Shown: piece after piece, positions 13,706-26,319 of the stretch
Layout: each line of letters begins with the position of its first letter
Position numbering within the stretch: the first letter of the stretch is position 1
Source of the DNA: Haemonchus contortus
Taxonomy: Eukaryota > Nematoda > Chromadorea > Rhabditida > Trichostrongylidae
Direction of reading: 5' to 3'
Assembly: GCA_000469685.2 (NCBI GenBank)
Contig: LS997562.1
Location: 41,678,345 to 41,742,344 of the forward strand
DNA: 64,000 bases
Notes under the pieces: generated by a model
Seen by the model: the letters and a program-made list of their open reading frames with translations, nothing else
Told to the model about the DNA's origin: nothing
The model's database searches: none
Made by a program: the position numbers and the translations under genes

Positions 13706-15172
13706 TAGGCCAAACAAGGTCTTGCGAGAAAGACAACGTAATGGCAGAGCCAGTTGCTATTGCTTGACTTTTAGGTAAACAAAGCCAACATGACGATTGT
13801 AATGAGCCCCTTTCCAAGGGCCTATGTAGATATTCAAGGAACTATGAGCACATTACGAACTAGAATAGCCAAAGAATAGCCAATCAAACGCACAAAACGC
13901 CTGGACTACATACTTCAAACATATTTTTAAACTTTTATCACATGCTATACTACGATGAAGCAGTTTTTTTACTATTTATTACTTTACATTACATACATGC
14001 TTTATTTTTTATAAAATCCAAAAAGTTCGAAGAACAACCAACCTATTTCTGCACTTGGGTAAGTAGGTGGTGTGTATGGCATTCGAATGAAGCGGCAGCC
14101 GTCCCAAAGACAATTCCGTGACGCATGCTGCATGCAAATTACTGGCTGGTTGGAACAGCAAGCTTAAAGAAGCCTTGAAGCCTTAATTGGTCAACAGGAG
14201 GGAAGAAGCAAAGAGCAAACCTCGATGTTCCATGCCTCAAAGCGAAAACCAAACGGCCATCGATCTAATCAATAGACGATTCAACTTTGGCACCGGACAG
14301 GACAGCGACAGATGCGGGGTAGGGGAGTATGTTGGTCAAAGAGAAGACTACCATCCAGGGAGATCATAATCCAAGGACACCAAACCTGGATCAGTCTGTA
14401 AGAGTAACCAAGTGGTTGTGGGAATCCCTCTGAACAAGCCACTGAATCGATTTCTTCTCGGTTTATTCTAAAGCGATGGATATACGAGTATCAAACGATA
14501 AACAATAAACAGTAAACAAAATGAAATAAGTGCTAAAATTTGAGGTAAATAGTTTTCCAGTATTTTAAATATTAGCCTTTCTACCTAGGATTTCTTACCC
14601 GCAAAACGAAGAGATTATTCTCACCCTCCCAGAACAAAAATTATTATACCACCTTGCGAATCCCGTTGAGGTACCCAACCATTTTTCCCTATTCGTAAAA
14701 AGTGGGGAACGAGTTGACCACCAGAAATCGATTTTCACTTTGTCCCTACTATCTAAGCACTTAGGCAAAGAAAAAGTTAGAAGATGCCAGTGGGACGTGT
14801 CGTTACTGAAGAAAAAAGGTGATGGGTCGATAAGTTAATGAGCATTAGTGAGAATCCAGGAAAATCCGTTCTCAGCGCTGAAGGAGATGGCTGGAAATTG
14901 AAAAAACGAATGCTCCATTAGGACTGCACATCAGATTGACTGCAAAAGCGAATTTCTCCGCACCCAGGCAATCAGCTCCCTTCTTTAACGAGAGATTCGC
15001 AAAATGGTAATCGAAAATGTGGGTAACCGTTTTGCGGAAGCCAAATATCACGGACGCCTCTCAAACAAGGCCAGGCTCCTGAAAAGGACGTAAGGGGGAG
15101 GAGGAAGGAAAAGCAGTGGAGGGGTGAAGATGGGGATTTGCAAATGTTGTGTTTATACATGGAGATGGGCAG
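13706..15172. other. No gene recognised
   Basis: Nothing beyond short open frames and AT-rich tracts is seen. Confidence 0.5.
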
Positions 15173-15347
15173 AAGTGGTGTAGTGGCAAATGGCGCACAA
15201 ATCCCGGATCGATACTAACCCACGTCAACCAAACCTTTTATCCCGTCGTGGTTATTCATTGGTACGAGACTCGTCTGGGAGGATAAAAACACTGATCTGT
15301 ACACCGGCAACACCTCTACAAGTCATTGCATGGGCACAGAAGCGTTC
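15173..15347 (+). mobile_element. SINE copy with deleted head segment
   Basis: Starts AAGTGGTGTAGTGGCAAATG (A box) and continues CCCGGATCGAT, so the B-box portion is missing. The body has TTGGTACGAGACTCGTCTGG and GGATAAAAACACTGAT. A 108-codon frame over it is not a gene. Confidence 0.82.
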
Positions 15348-15654
15348 AAACTGTCACTACCTCTTAATGGGAGTCAGAATGGGGGCTCTCCTTCTTGATC
15401 GACACTTTTCGCAAGGAATATTCGAGGAAGCCCCAGGAGGACGAATTCCCATGTGCGTAAGAGGTTCCTGTGTGGGCTACGGTTCAGGGAAATTCACCTT
15501 CGAAACTCGAAAATGAAGCACATTCTTCAAATCCAGGCTAGAGTTATTGATGGCTTCGAAGGGGATCGAATGGATGCAGAACCGATATTCCGTTTGCAAG
15601 CCCCATGAGGAAGGTGTCTCGTGAAGAAACGCTTTCTCGGGAAGATACCCAGTG

Positions 15655-15731
15655 AGACCAACCAAGCATTCTTACTGTTCGGAGTCGGTTGGCTGGTTCA
15701 GGATTCGTCTGGGAGGATATAAGCACTGCAT
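15655..15731 (+). mobile_element. SINE body fragment
   Basis: ACCAACCAAGC, TTCGGAGTCGGTTGGCTGG and ATTCGTCTGGGAGGATATAA match the central part of the SINE. It lies about 300 bp downstream of the previous copy. Confidence 0.7.
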
Positions 15732-16856
15732 CATTCATCAGACTCGAAGAGAAGACTGGGTAAGAAAGAGAATCGTCCACAAATGAGATCTACTAGATAA
15801 ATCTCGGCATCGCATGGAAGTTTCTGAGTTCCTGGCAAATATCATATTTTGAGAGACATCCCAGATGATTGGATAAAATGATTTCCGATCTGTTGGAAAC
15901 GCATATGCAGCCAATTATAGAAATATGAAGCAAACAACAACGTAGCAGGTTATTTATGGGAATAATCTCTGATGCCTTTCAGCAGTCAGGAAAACACTGA
16001 CAGCACCACACACACAGACACGCTGCATTAGGAAGCCTGTGACAGCCCGTCACGCCATAACGAACCTCGTGCAAGCTATTGAGAAAGTGCAAAACTTCTG
16101 TGCTGAAAGCCTCTGTCGAGGGTCGTTTGTTCGGGCGAAGATTCACTCAGCTGACGTTGACCACATCGTAAACAGATTCTTAGTACACTAGCAAGGATTG
16201 AATTGGAAAGAAACGACAAGGGAAGTGACGTGGAAAGGACAAGGATGAAGAAGGGAAGATGGACGAGTTACGAGGGGAACGAATCATTTAAAGTATGAAG
16301 CTCCCTCTTCTTTTAGATTAAACAAAGCATCTGACTCTTATTTGAAACCTTGAGACATCTGAAACGTATCCGATTTATACGAGGGTGGGCAGTGACCAGC
16401 CAGAGTCACAGGATTGGTACCAATAGTCTTCTTCCGGATGAAAGAGTTGACTGATCCCACGGAAGATTCGATCCACTGATCATAGGCGTGTTAGCAAGGA
16501 CTACGGCCTCATGACAACGCACTCCAATGCCTAAATTAAACATTCCGGGAAAAAATTGCAGGTTTCCTTAGAAAATCGGTAATATTCCATATCATATATT
16601 CCTTCAGAGCACATATTCCGCTACACTACTAGAGTCATAAGCAGAAGGGAGGGAAGCCTGACTGAAACGAACTTTTCATGTACTGGTAACGGACTGATTG
16701 GATAGAGCACTCCGGAATGAGAGCATTATCGAGTTGCCGAAAAAGGAAATGGGGATACTTCATCACTGCGCAACCATCCAAAGTCTTAATTACTCGTTAG
16801 TTCCGCCACTGCTCCCCGTATCAAAGCGAGGTTTCCTCACTGAGTCTGGGTATGTA
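15732..16856. other. No gene recognised
   Basis: Unstructured sequence up to the left end of the deleted mariner. Confidence 0.5.
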
Positions 16857-17742
16857 TTAGGTTGATGCATAATTATTGCGAATTTTTCGCGGCTTCTTTT
16901 CTCTTGATAAAATGAACTTTTTAATTCGGGATTTTTGTAGAATTAATCTTCTCGCTTTCCATAACAATAATATGTCTAGAAAGTCATCTTCATATACGCC
17001 AAATTATGCTCAATCACTTCGAGAAATGTTGGAAGGCGGCACGCTCATAACGTGATCTCAACGAACTTCTCGGCGATGGAACAGTCAGCCAAAGCCGAAC
17101 AAGGAATGGAATCTGCTTCTACGGTCGCCCTTTTCACCAACAGAAACTCCTATGGATTATCACGTTGATGGCCTGTTGAAAAATTGGTTAACGAATACAA
17201 CTTTCGACGAATTGGATGGCTTGATAGCCAACGTCAAGGCGTGGTCGCTTCCAAGAGTCGGAACTTCTTCGCCTGTGGAATCCGACCACCTAGCAAATGG
17301 GAAGCAGTGCTTGACGTAGATGGTGGATATGTTCCGTAGCAATTATTTGAACATGTCTTTGCTAGATATCTCTATCATTTCTTCTAGTAAAATTTGCTAA
17401 AAAAATCCGTAATAATTATGCATCAAGGGCGGAGGTGGTGTAGTGGCAAGTGGCGCACTATATCACACGCACGGTCAGGGGTTCGGATCTCGGATCGATG
17501 CCCGCCTAGGCCAACCAAGCCTTCCATCCCTCCGGGGTCGGTGAATTGGTACAAGACTCGCCTGGGAGGATAAAAGCACTGACTTGTACATCGGCTGGCC
17601 ACCGCAAGCCGTTGTATAGGCCACATACGCACTGATTACGCCACTACGATTCTGGATTGAAGTCGAGTGCGGGGGCGCATCCCTCAGACGGGATTAATTA
17701 ACGCCAAAAACTTTATCCTTTATTAATTATGCATCAACCTTA
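16857..17742 (+). mobile_element. Internally deleted mariner element carrying a SINE in its right end
   Basis: The left inverted repeat TTAGGTTGATGCATAATTAT begins at 16857 after TA. The right repeat ends at 17742 before TA (17743-17744), reading TAAGGTTGATGC on the other strand. A SINE at 17427-17723 splits the right repeat. Subtracting the SINE and its 14-bp duplication leaves about 575 bp, less than half of a full mariner. Plus-strand remnants match the mariner transposase C-terminus: LLKNWLTNTTFDELD, then in another frame NFFACGIRPPSKWEAVLDVDGGYV, equivalent to the family's FF..K...F...GI..L..RW..V...DG.Y. The DDE core is missing, so it is inactive. Confidence 0.85.
17427..17723 (+). mobile_element. 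tRNA-derived SINE, full-length 297-bp copy with 14-bp target duplication
   Basis: The insertion is flanked by identical 14-bp copies of TAATTATGCATCAA (17413-17426 and 17724-17737), which are mariner terminal-repeat sequence, so both ends are fixed exactly. The head is tRNA-like: an A-box-like TGGTGTAGTGG near 17437 and a B-box-like GGGTTCGGATC near 17476. The body carries CATCCCTCCGGGGTCGG, GACTCGCCTGGGAGGATAAA and GTCGAGTGCGGGGGCGCATC. It ends in CTTTATCCTTTAT with no poly(A). Target duplication of this size is typical of LINE-driven insertion. At least nine relatives occur in this window. Confidence 0.92.
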
Positions 17743-17744
17743 TA

Positions 17745-19659
17745 TGTACGTCACTTATAAAAATTAATAATTATTACAAAAAACTGCTATACAAAAGCGA
17801 ATTAAAATCGTGCTTTTGTGTATCAATATCGCAAAATCTTCAGACTCGGAAGGGCGATTTGTTGACTTATAAAGGAGGACATAGGGATAGGAGTGGCACC
17901 ATATACACAAAAGAACTGATGAACACTGACTGTAAACTGAACTGGGGACAAGAAGGAGAAATGGCAATAAGCTAAGGTCCCTACTTTAGTTCCAAATTTT
18001 GATTTTTGTGTTTGAGCTGTAATGTACTCATCAAATGAACCCAGACAGCAGCTGGATGTGGAAGTGAACCCAGGGAGTGGGATAGGCAGAGACACTTTGC
18101 GCTACATAGTACTGCGCCCTCAGCAAGACTACTCAACTTATTCGAATAAACAAATAAAAAGAATTCACACTCCCGAGCGATTGCCATGTATGCCCATATA
18201 TGTACGATATATGGAAGTACTGTCAGTTGGACATAGAAAACAGAAATAGATGAGAAAAGAGAACAGAAAAAAAATGGAACAAAAAATTTAATATTGATAT
18301 AATTCGTATTTAAATCATCTTCAGTTTAACCCACAGAGTTACAGTAATTTCCAATGATAGAAGAAAAATCAATTAGAAGAAACAGTGAAATTGAGCAGGT
18401 GGTTAGAAATAACAGCGGGGACTGTTGTCAACAGAAATTATTACTTATTTCCAGCCAACACAATTTTTAAAACATTTATTCCGACAAATACACTGTAAGA
18501 ACTGAGATTTATACATGTTGAGCACGACGTCGTTGTTCGGCGATAAAGTCTCTGCCACCACCACCAGTTGCCACCTAAGTACAACAATACTGAATTGTCT
18601 CTGCCAAAAACATATATACCTACACAATCATGCAAATACTCTGCTTTCCCATAAATTAGATAATATTTTTTTGGTAAAGAAATGAATAAATAAATAAATT
18701 CTTTTGTACCAGCAGTACAGTACACTTACGTAAACGGCTAGTGTAGCCCAAACAGACAGATTTCCTATCTAGAGAAGAAAGATTTGAATCTGCCAGATGT
18801 TGGTTATCACTTCCGCACTGGAGCCTCGCTCGCTCAGTCGATAGAGCGCTAAGTTTTATCCAATGGTCAGAAGTTCGGCTGCCGTACGCTACGAAAGATT
18901 TTGGTTGGTTATTATAGTCTGAATAGCCGGAAAAATTGACGAGCGTGTTTCGGTAGTGTAGGGATAAAGTACGGTGTTTGAATAGCACAAGTGCGGATCG
19001 GGATCCGCCTAAGGACGAAGTTTTCTACATAGCTCGCCAACGTTGTAGATAGAGAGACTAACCTTAGCTTATTAGACCTACACGCCATAATTAGTCAGCA
19101 AGATTGCAGTCTACTATTTTGGAAAGTACATATACTCTATCATAAACAGAGGGAATAGCGGTTTCGGTAACCTTGTGACTAAGAAAATTACCCGGCTTGT
19201 GAAAGTGCTGGCCAGCTCCCGTCCGATGCCATATCTTTTGTCAACAAGTGCAACAGAAATGACATTCACAAGCGAAATCTGGCTTGCAGGGAGAAAAACA
19301 AGCAGTAATTGCACAATCCCTTCGTTTCTTTTTCATTTTTCATCATTCCCAAAGAAAAAGTAGGACATTTTCGGCACTCATAAATCATCTACACCTCGTT
19401 CTCCCCTATATAATGTAATGTCTTCTGAAAAAAGAAAAATTCATCCTACTACCAGGGAAGTCGACTATCACGCTTGGCTGCTGGTTAAGATGGGAGTTTA
19501 TCTCGGCAGGCGACTTGCTGTGATGGGAATCCTTTCATTTTCGAATTTTAATTTTAAATGGTCACTTCTGTACGTACAAGTTTGCATTTCTATTTCAGTC
19601 AATTTTTTTTCATGGTTTGAGACCTCTGTTCCTAAGTAAGGCACACCTTTGAGTGTATG
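17745..19659. other. No gene recognised; possible decayed tRNA-like sequence
   Basis: Overlapping 60-110 codon frames on both strands show no known motif. GCTCAGTCGATAGAGCG at about 18830 resembles a tRNA D-arm, but the anticodon and T arms do not fold. Confidence 0.45.
18946..19020 (+). mobile_element. Possible SINE head relic
   Basis: GGTAGTGTAGGGATAAAG then AGTGCGGATCGGGATCCGCC keep the A-box and post-B-box order of the SINE head. There is no recognisable body. Confidence 0.4.
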
Positions 19660-19690
19660 AAATAAATAAATAAATAAATAAATAAATAAA
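19660..19690. repeat. (AAAT)n microsatellite
   Basis: About seven copies of aaat in a row end exactly at the TA where the Tc1-like element begins. Confidence 0.9.
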
Positions 19691-19692
19691 TA

Positions 19693-21265
19693 CAGTGCGT
19701 TTCATAATTATAAGGTCACCCCAGATTTTTGTGATTCTGGAGAAAGCAGCCAGAATGGAATTTTTTGGCAAACACTGGTAGATTCCTCGTCACAATGTAC
19801 CTCCGTACTCAAATTTTGATCGCAATATCTTTGACCTCAAATTTTTTACGAATTTTTCAAAGATAGTGTCGGTTTTTGCACCGTTTCATAATTATAAGGT
19901 CACCCTGAGGAAGTAAATGATTTATCAATGTTAATGGCATATGTACAACAGTTAATAATCTATAGCTCCTCCTTGTTTAAGAGCAACAACAAAGAGCCTG
20001 CGTGGCATACTAGAAACTAGGTTTCGAAGATTTTCCTCATCGATTGCTCTCCATGCTTCGATGAGTGCTCGCTTCAGCTCTTTTTTGCTCTGGAACTGAC
20101 GGTTATTCACATAAACCTGTCTGAATATCATGTCCCAGATATGTTCCATCCGACTGAGGTCGGGACTGCAGGCTGGCCATGGTAGGACGCTTATTTATTG
20201 GCATTGCAGCCACTCATCCGTTGCACGGCTCACATGATTGTAGGCGTTATCTTGTTGAAAGACATACTTGAGGTGACGGCGATGGCATAGAAAAGGTACT
20301 AGATGATGCTCCAAGACTTTCTGGTAATCCTTGAAATCCATACTGCAGCTCACGACAACACGACATCATTGCAGAACGCACCCCGCACCATAGGCTTCCT
20401 CCACCGAAACTGCGACGGCTGAAGTAGACTGGTTAGTTCCTCAAGTTGCGTTAGTACCGCTTGTTGCCGTCAGATTGAATTTCTTTTCATCCGAAAAGAC
20501 GACCTGAGTAGGAATCATTCAGCTCTATGGTGAGATTTCGATGCAGATCTACCTTTGCCCAATCTATCCCTAGGTTCATCTTTGCAAATCCGAGTCGAGC
20601 CTCATTGTGACTATCGGTGATTCGTGGCACCCTCTCCATTGCCTGCCTGGTGATGTTCTCGCATCTCCTCACTGCTCTCCAGACTGTAGTTTTCGACACA
20701 GAGAGGTTTAATTCCGATCGGATCTGGTTCAAGGAGGACGTACTGTTGGAAACAGTCCTCAGAATTTTCCGCTCGTCACGTGTAGTAATCTTTCATGGGT
20801 GTCCACAGTCGGTGTTATATCTAACGACATGAGGACTCTCTAGAAATCTCCGAATGGACCAAGGGGATCTCTCTATTTGCCTGGAAATGGCTCGAGTACG
20901 GAGCCCACCTTCATGATGAGCCTTCTCATCAGAGGAAAGCAGATGACAACGAGCCATGTTGGCAGTCAGGTTTAGAAATGCCTTTGCTACACATGCTTAC
21001 CTTTACAAGTATCTTCAAACACGAAATTTCCTCTCTTTCGTTAATAATTGTTCACTTTCTCAGGGTGACCTTATAATTATGAAACGGTGCAAAAACCGAT
21101 AAACTGTTCTAAAAAAGTTCAGAAGAATGCAGCAGCGGCTAAGCAACGGATACCTAGGTTATTCGTGCTGCAGAATCTGTTCATGATGCTAGAAAAAATC
21201 CTTAATGATTACTTTTTTTGAAAGTGCAAAAATTGAGGGTGACCTTATAATTATGAAACGCACTG
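19693..21265 (-). mobile_element. Tc1-like transposon (DD34E) with inner and outer inverted repeats, inactive
   Basis: The 1,573-bp element is flanked by TA at 19691-19692 and 21266-21267. Outer inverted repeats of about 29 bp begin CAGTGCGTTTCATAATTATA. About 170 bp further in, a second, perfect 40-bp inverted repeat occurs at 19870-19909 and 21059-21098. It shares the TTTCATAATTATAAGGTCAC core with the outer pair, so each end holds two copies in direct orientation (the IR/DR arrangement of some Tc1-like families). The transposase lies on the minus strand between the inner repeats. It inserted at the edge of an AAAT microsatellite (19660-19690). Confidence 0.93.
19952..20957 (-). pseudogene. 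Tc1-like transposase remnant
   Basis: ATG at 20957 gives MARCHLLSSDEKAHHEGGLR, then a GRPR-type motif whose second Arg codon has become TGA (read as GHP-stop-KITTRDE). The helix-turn-helix region follows (SSLNQIRSELNLSVSKTTVW). A frameshift near 20530 separates this from the catalytic region. The catalytic acids are still visible: D in VFSDEKKF, D in FQQDNAYNH, and E in PDLSRMEHIWD, with 34 positions between the second and third (DD34E, the Tc1 spacing). At least three further stops interrupt it. The C-terminus (RQVYVNNRQFQSKKELKRAL onward) is open to a TAA at 19952. It cannot make a working transposase. Confidence 0.92.
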
Positions 21266-21719
21266 TATTTTGGCCACACTCTAATTTCCATCTTAGTTGT
21301 CCAATCAACCTTCTGTTTCAGTCTTTCATGTTTCGTCTTTTTAATTTTGTAATTTCACAAGAAATCCAAAACAAAACTTCGAACAAAAACCAAATTTCAA
21401 TCAATTTATGAGGAGGAGTATCGCTATCAATCAGAAAAAAACATATAATTGCCCCAGGAAATAAATTTCAGTTGTACACTTTTGTATCCACATAGTTTTT
21501 CGTTAAATGAAGCGAACAACCGCACAAAATAAATCGAAGCTCGTCCACTCGCTGAAGCGGTACTTTACAGCATGTAAGAAAGCTTAAGTTCTGTGACTTT
21601 GACATTCGGAAGAGGCTCTATCGGTTTCAACACTAAGACATTAATAAATGCATCATTAATTGACTGAACTATAGATATTTATTTTTAGATAATTCTTTCG
21701 AATAATTTTCTCCTCATCT

Positions 21720-24700
21720 TCATTCATGATTTGTTACAGCAGGTGAACCAACCTCGTTGTTTTTCCAAGAGAGAAACTTCAAATAGCAATCAAATCCATA
21801 GGCACACATTGCTCCAAATGCGAAAAACTGAAACATAGTCAAGATAACACCAATTGCTACATGGTAGAGATAAGCTAGCAAAATTTTTACTCAAAAAGAT
21901 TAATTATTTTTCGAGTATGGAAAAATACTTTTGAGAGCGCCCCTTTAGCATAGTTACACCCCTTTAGCATACAAATCATCACTGAAGACAGTACCGATCT
22001 CAAAGCTTCTCTATCTCCAAACAAATATGGCTAATCTCTCATACAGTAAATCGATCAATAATTGATGTGATCAACACTTGATGCTGATCGCTATCCCTCC
22101 TTTCACTTCCTACTTTAGCACTCGTTTTCCTCTACTTCCTGCCACTATCCTGTGCTTCTCAAACTGTCTCAAATGAGGACGTCATGTATTGCTCCGCACG
22201 GACCCCACCCACCCAACGCGGCACGCCCCTTGAACGACAAAACATCGAACCCTTCATTTCAAATGACCAGCAAGGCCACATTGAATGTCACTACTTTCAC
22301 TCTCTACATATCAACTACCTCCTTTATAAGCTCTTACTCACCGCTGCCACAGCCCATCCTCCAGTTGCTGCAAAACGCGCAGCGGCCACTGCCAGTACGC
22401 AAGCTGCAATGAAGAAGAAGATGGTCCATGCGAAGCAGAAGCACATCTCCTGAAAGAGATGAACTCAGATTAGAATCTCATGACGTCAATTACACGTTTT
22501 CATTCCAAATGGACTTTCAATTATGGAACGATTACAGGGGTAGCCCAAAACAGAAACTATCGAAATATCGAGTTTAGCTACAGCTTTTTCTTTTTACTGA
22601 TATATCGACTCGACGATCAACAAGTAACATTCACTGAATGCCCAGTTCTTTATGCACAACTCAGAAGCATTATGCACGGCTCACTCCATTCGAATCAATC
22701 TGTTCAATCTTTCAAAAATCTCTGGTAGTTTTTAAGAATATGGAGACTTACCCCAACTATCCAAGGAACTTGAGGAAGAGCATCAACCACTCTGAATAGG
22801 TACAGAAACAGTAGCGTAGTGCTCACACAGAGACCCACAGATGAGACAAAGGTCGCCCATCCGGCGCCTAAAGTCTTGACTGAACACAAGAAATCAGCCT
22901 AATTATGCTGTGGAAATTTGAAAAAAAAGAGAACAAACGATCTAAGCGAAAAGTCAAAAACTATTCGAGATTAGGATTTTGAAGAGATTGTTAGCTTTTT
23001 GGGATAAAGAATCAAGCAACCGTCTGAAGTCAGCATCCATGTGTTTGAATGTCCTTTGCTTTCGATGCTGAGCATAAACAGTGGGATGCGGGCGGGGTTC
23101 CTAGTAACCCTGGGAACATCCTCTTGGTATATCTCTTCAGTAATAAGGGCTCATGGGTAGAGCGCAAGGGTCCTCAAAATTCCACCCGAATGTAAGCTTA
23201 TGATCCAAGTTGATCTTTTACTACCCTGGGAGCTCGAAACATTCGGTCGCTGGTGGTGTAACGGCTGAAAACGCAATGGTGGTATGTCTGCTTGCAAGAC
23301 TGAATCCTGCCAAAGTATCCTGTATCACTGGCCCAAAAATTAGCACTGAATTGACCGTAAAAATAAATATTCGGACTAGAATATTGGACAGGGGCAAGCA
23401 TTCAAAAAGCAATGATTAAAAAATCTCCATGCAATTTGTTCCAGATAGAAGTCACAAGCATGGCGCATTAAGGGACTACCCAAATTCAAGGCACAATAAT
23501 CACTTTAGACATAGATGCTGACTTCCCGTTGTTGGAAATGAGATGATGGACAACCTTTTTCTAGCACAGTCATCCTCTCCCTCTCTTTCCATGTCCTGGG
23601 GCGAAGCTCAGGGTCGTCTACAATAAAACCAAACTCATGCTATGTTACCAGATGGATACACATGTGAATAAGCCATGAATGGTAACATTGACAATAATGA
23701 AGCTTTGGTTAGAATTTGAGAGCACTCAAATCGAAAGGCGAAAAGCAAATAGTCACTTTACTTATATATCTCTAGAGCAATGAACTTGAAGGCCGGAAAC
23801 GATGATTAATCGACTTCAGCACAAAAGAATAATAGTCAATGGAAAGCAAAAAATCCAGGTGGCAGCGTTAAATCGCTAGCAATAAATCCGAAATATCGCT
23901 TCGAAAACTGCCCTCCCCTCAAAGATTTGTAAGGCAGCAGTAACATTATACAATGGAAAAAAGTGATGTCGGAATAGCTCGTACCGCTTCTGCTACTCCC
24001 ATCGGAACCAATTTTAGGATAGAGATCAATGAACGGCCTAGGCCTTACATTCCTAATTTTCCTTTGATTGATATCACACTCACCTGGTTGAAATGCAGAT
24101 CTGCCTTCATCAGAAGATGTACAAGCCGAATACGGTACGCGCATTCGGCTGTTACAACTACTTATGAGGGCAGGTCTACATATTAGTATCAAACATCTTT
24201 ACGGTTGTTCATAGAATCGTTCAAAAACCATCACAACTGAATTGATTGGGTAACTACAACGCGAAGAAGCGAGTTAGACAAAACGTGGGCACCCGAGTAG
24301 TGATCCGTCCAGGTTCTCTCCATGATGAATTCCAACATCCCTCCTCAATATGGTCCCCCTCCTTATGTTAGCTACAAAACTGACTTGATATAAATCATCT
24401 AACTTAGACATTTAATTTCGGGGAACAGACTCAAGCATCCCTTTGTGATTCTTGCAGCATTACTGTTCCTATTCATGTGCCCAGTCACTAATAGGATGCT
24501 AATTACATGCAGTTTTTCAACAAAAACCTAGCGGAAGCTTCAGATATGCGAACAGTAGACTCCTTTGAGAAGTAATTACAAATGCAAAGGGAACCGGAAT
24601 GTTAAGAAGAATAACTGCCTTAAAAAAACAAATGGTACATAGGGTATGAAGGAAAGGATGAGGAGCAAGGAGGGAAGGAAAAAAAGAAGAGACCAAGGGT

Positions 24701-26319
24701 ATGACAACAGGAACCAGTAAAATATGAACCAGAAAAAGGGAGAATGGTATACATACCGCTGTAATAGCCGGGTCCACCGATCAGAACGCATAAGAAGCAC
24801 AGTAGGCACAACGCGATACAAACACATTTCATAATTCCACCCAATGTCCGTACATACGAGAAATCGACGTTTGGTCCTGTTACCTGTTCAAAAAATATAA
24901 ATTTATAATAAAATAACGATCAATCCAAAAATCTGTAAACAATCACTATTAAGTAAATAAAATGAATATCCGTCCCAAACGATTCGAATACGAATAAATA
25001 TCCTTTTCACGGAAATCATGTGACAAGCCACAAATTTTAGCTACTACTAATCGAAATGAAAGTATAAAAGGAATTCTTATATGGCAAGTGTGAAACGGAA
25101 ATATTTCAGGAAACTAGTAAAACTTTTTCAATGAAGTCAAGAAATTTTTTATCATGGAATAACTATGGAAAAGAAGTCAAGTAATAAAAAATTATTCTAA
25201 ATCGAAACCATCAACAATCATATTCAATTGTTTCTGAACAAAATAAAAGGCAAATAAGGAATTATTTTTAGTGGAAATATTGAAAAAAAATTGTTAGATG
25301 AAAAATTGAGAGTTCAAAAGGAAATTTCTTGAATAACAAAGGTGAAGAACTCTATTAGTAAGACAAATAATCAAAAAGAAATCAAACACAAAAGTAATAG
25401 TATAAACATATAAAATATCCATAGTAATCGGCTGTAACTAATTAAAGCAGTGAATATAATTAATAAAAATGAAAATAATTAAATAATAATAATAACAATA
25501 AGTAGTATTCGAAATAATAAGTAATGTGAGAATCTACTAAGAGCTATCAAAAATTGAATAGATTGGAAGCTGTCTTCAAAAAGTTCGGACGTCGTACAAA
25601 ATGGGAAATATGTATTAAGGTTTCATGAGTTGAGTTTATTCAGATGCAGAAGAATCTGCTCGTGTAAGAAAGTGCCTTTTTGTAAATTCTTAAATCTCAG
25701 CTCTGAAATTAGCGAAGCGCGCCTAATCACTTGTTTCGATTTCCGATTTCCGATCAAAAAAGAAGGACGGCAGCAGGCAAAAAGGGCCGAAAAGCACAAT
25801 CTACATTTATGAATGTGCCCAGATTTCAAGTTACTGTAACAGCTTGCACTCAACCTTGTCAAGTTAATTTGTCTACTATTTTTCTGAAACAGCTTCATTA
25901 CCTAAATTACGAAATTACCTCAGAAAGTTACCTACATGTCAGAATTACCGTAATCCGCATTCGAGTACACTTTCGCTTCCGATTTCTGAATTCTTGCCTA
26001 CAAAACATGGGGACCGGCTAAAAGCCCGGGAACCACCGATCACATAAATGAAGTGAACTAATTCTAAGTAACTATAACAGCCTGCACTTTGACTGTAGAG
26101 CTAATTTGTCTACTGCTTCTTTGAGACAAGCTCATTACTCGAATTGTAAAATTAGCTTTCCAGCTCATTACATGCAAAAACTTCCATTTACTAGAATTCG
26201 AAACATTTAGATTGAAAATCAAACGGCTAACGTACCGCGTAGGTTGGCGAATCCGATGGTGACATATATTCCGTTGTTTCAACCACCGTCGTGGTTGTCG
26301 TATATCGAGGTTCATTCAT
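21720..26319 (-). CDS. MARVEL-domain four-pass membrane protein, 5 exons, 184 aa
   Basis: Read on the minus strand, exons are 26236-26319, 24757-24883, 22752-22879, 22342-22449 and 21720-21827. All introns are GT/AG and all phases agree, giving 184 residues and a TGA stop at 21720-21722. The N-terminus (1-28) is cytosolic-looking and Thr-rich (TTTTTVVETTEYM). Four hydrophobic segments follow: about 45-63 (IMKCVCIALCLLCFLCVLI), 78-99, 117-137 and 144-161, the last ending AYGFDCYLKF just before a short polar tail (KNNEVGSPAVTNHE). Four helices in under 190 residues, a Gly/Pro turn after helix 1 and the AYG.D.YLK ending fit the MARVEL/CMTM/plasmolipin family, which works in membrane apposition and vesicle trafficking. 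I infer membrane location; the exact orthologue is not known to me. Intron 2 (22880-24756) and intron 1 (24884-26235) are long and hold repeats. The start was chosen because an acceptor (ATTTTCAG) lies 13 nt upstream of this ATG. Confidence 0.88.
21940..21975. repeat. 19-bp tandem duplication
   Basis: CCCCTTTAGCATA occurs at 21940 and 21959 within the last intron of the MARVEL gene. Confidence 0.8.
25823..26183. repeat. Diverged duplication of about 122 bp inside intron 1 of the MARVEL gene
   Basis: 25823-25945 (ACTGTAACAGCTTGCACT, AATTTGTCTACT, GCTTCATTAC, TTACCTACATG) is repeated at 26061-26183 (ACTATAACAGCCTGCACT, AATTTGTCTACT, GCTCATTAC, CATTACATG). The two copies are about 115 bp apart and roughly 70% alike by eye. 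Confidence 0.7.

Noticed and set aside
18822..18900. Possible tRNA gene
   Set aside because: A D-arm-like GCTCAGTCGATAGAGC is present but the anticodon stem and the TTCRA T loop do not form.
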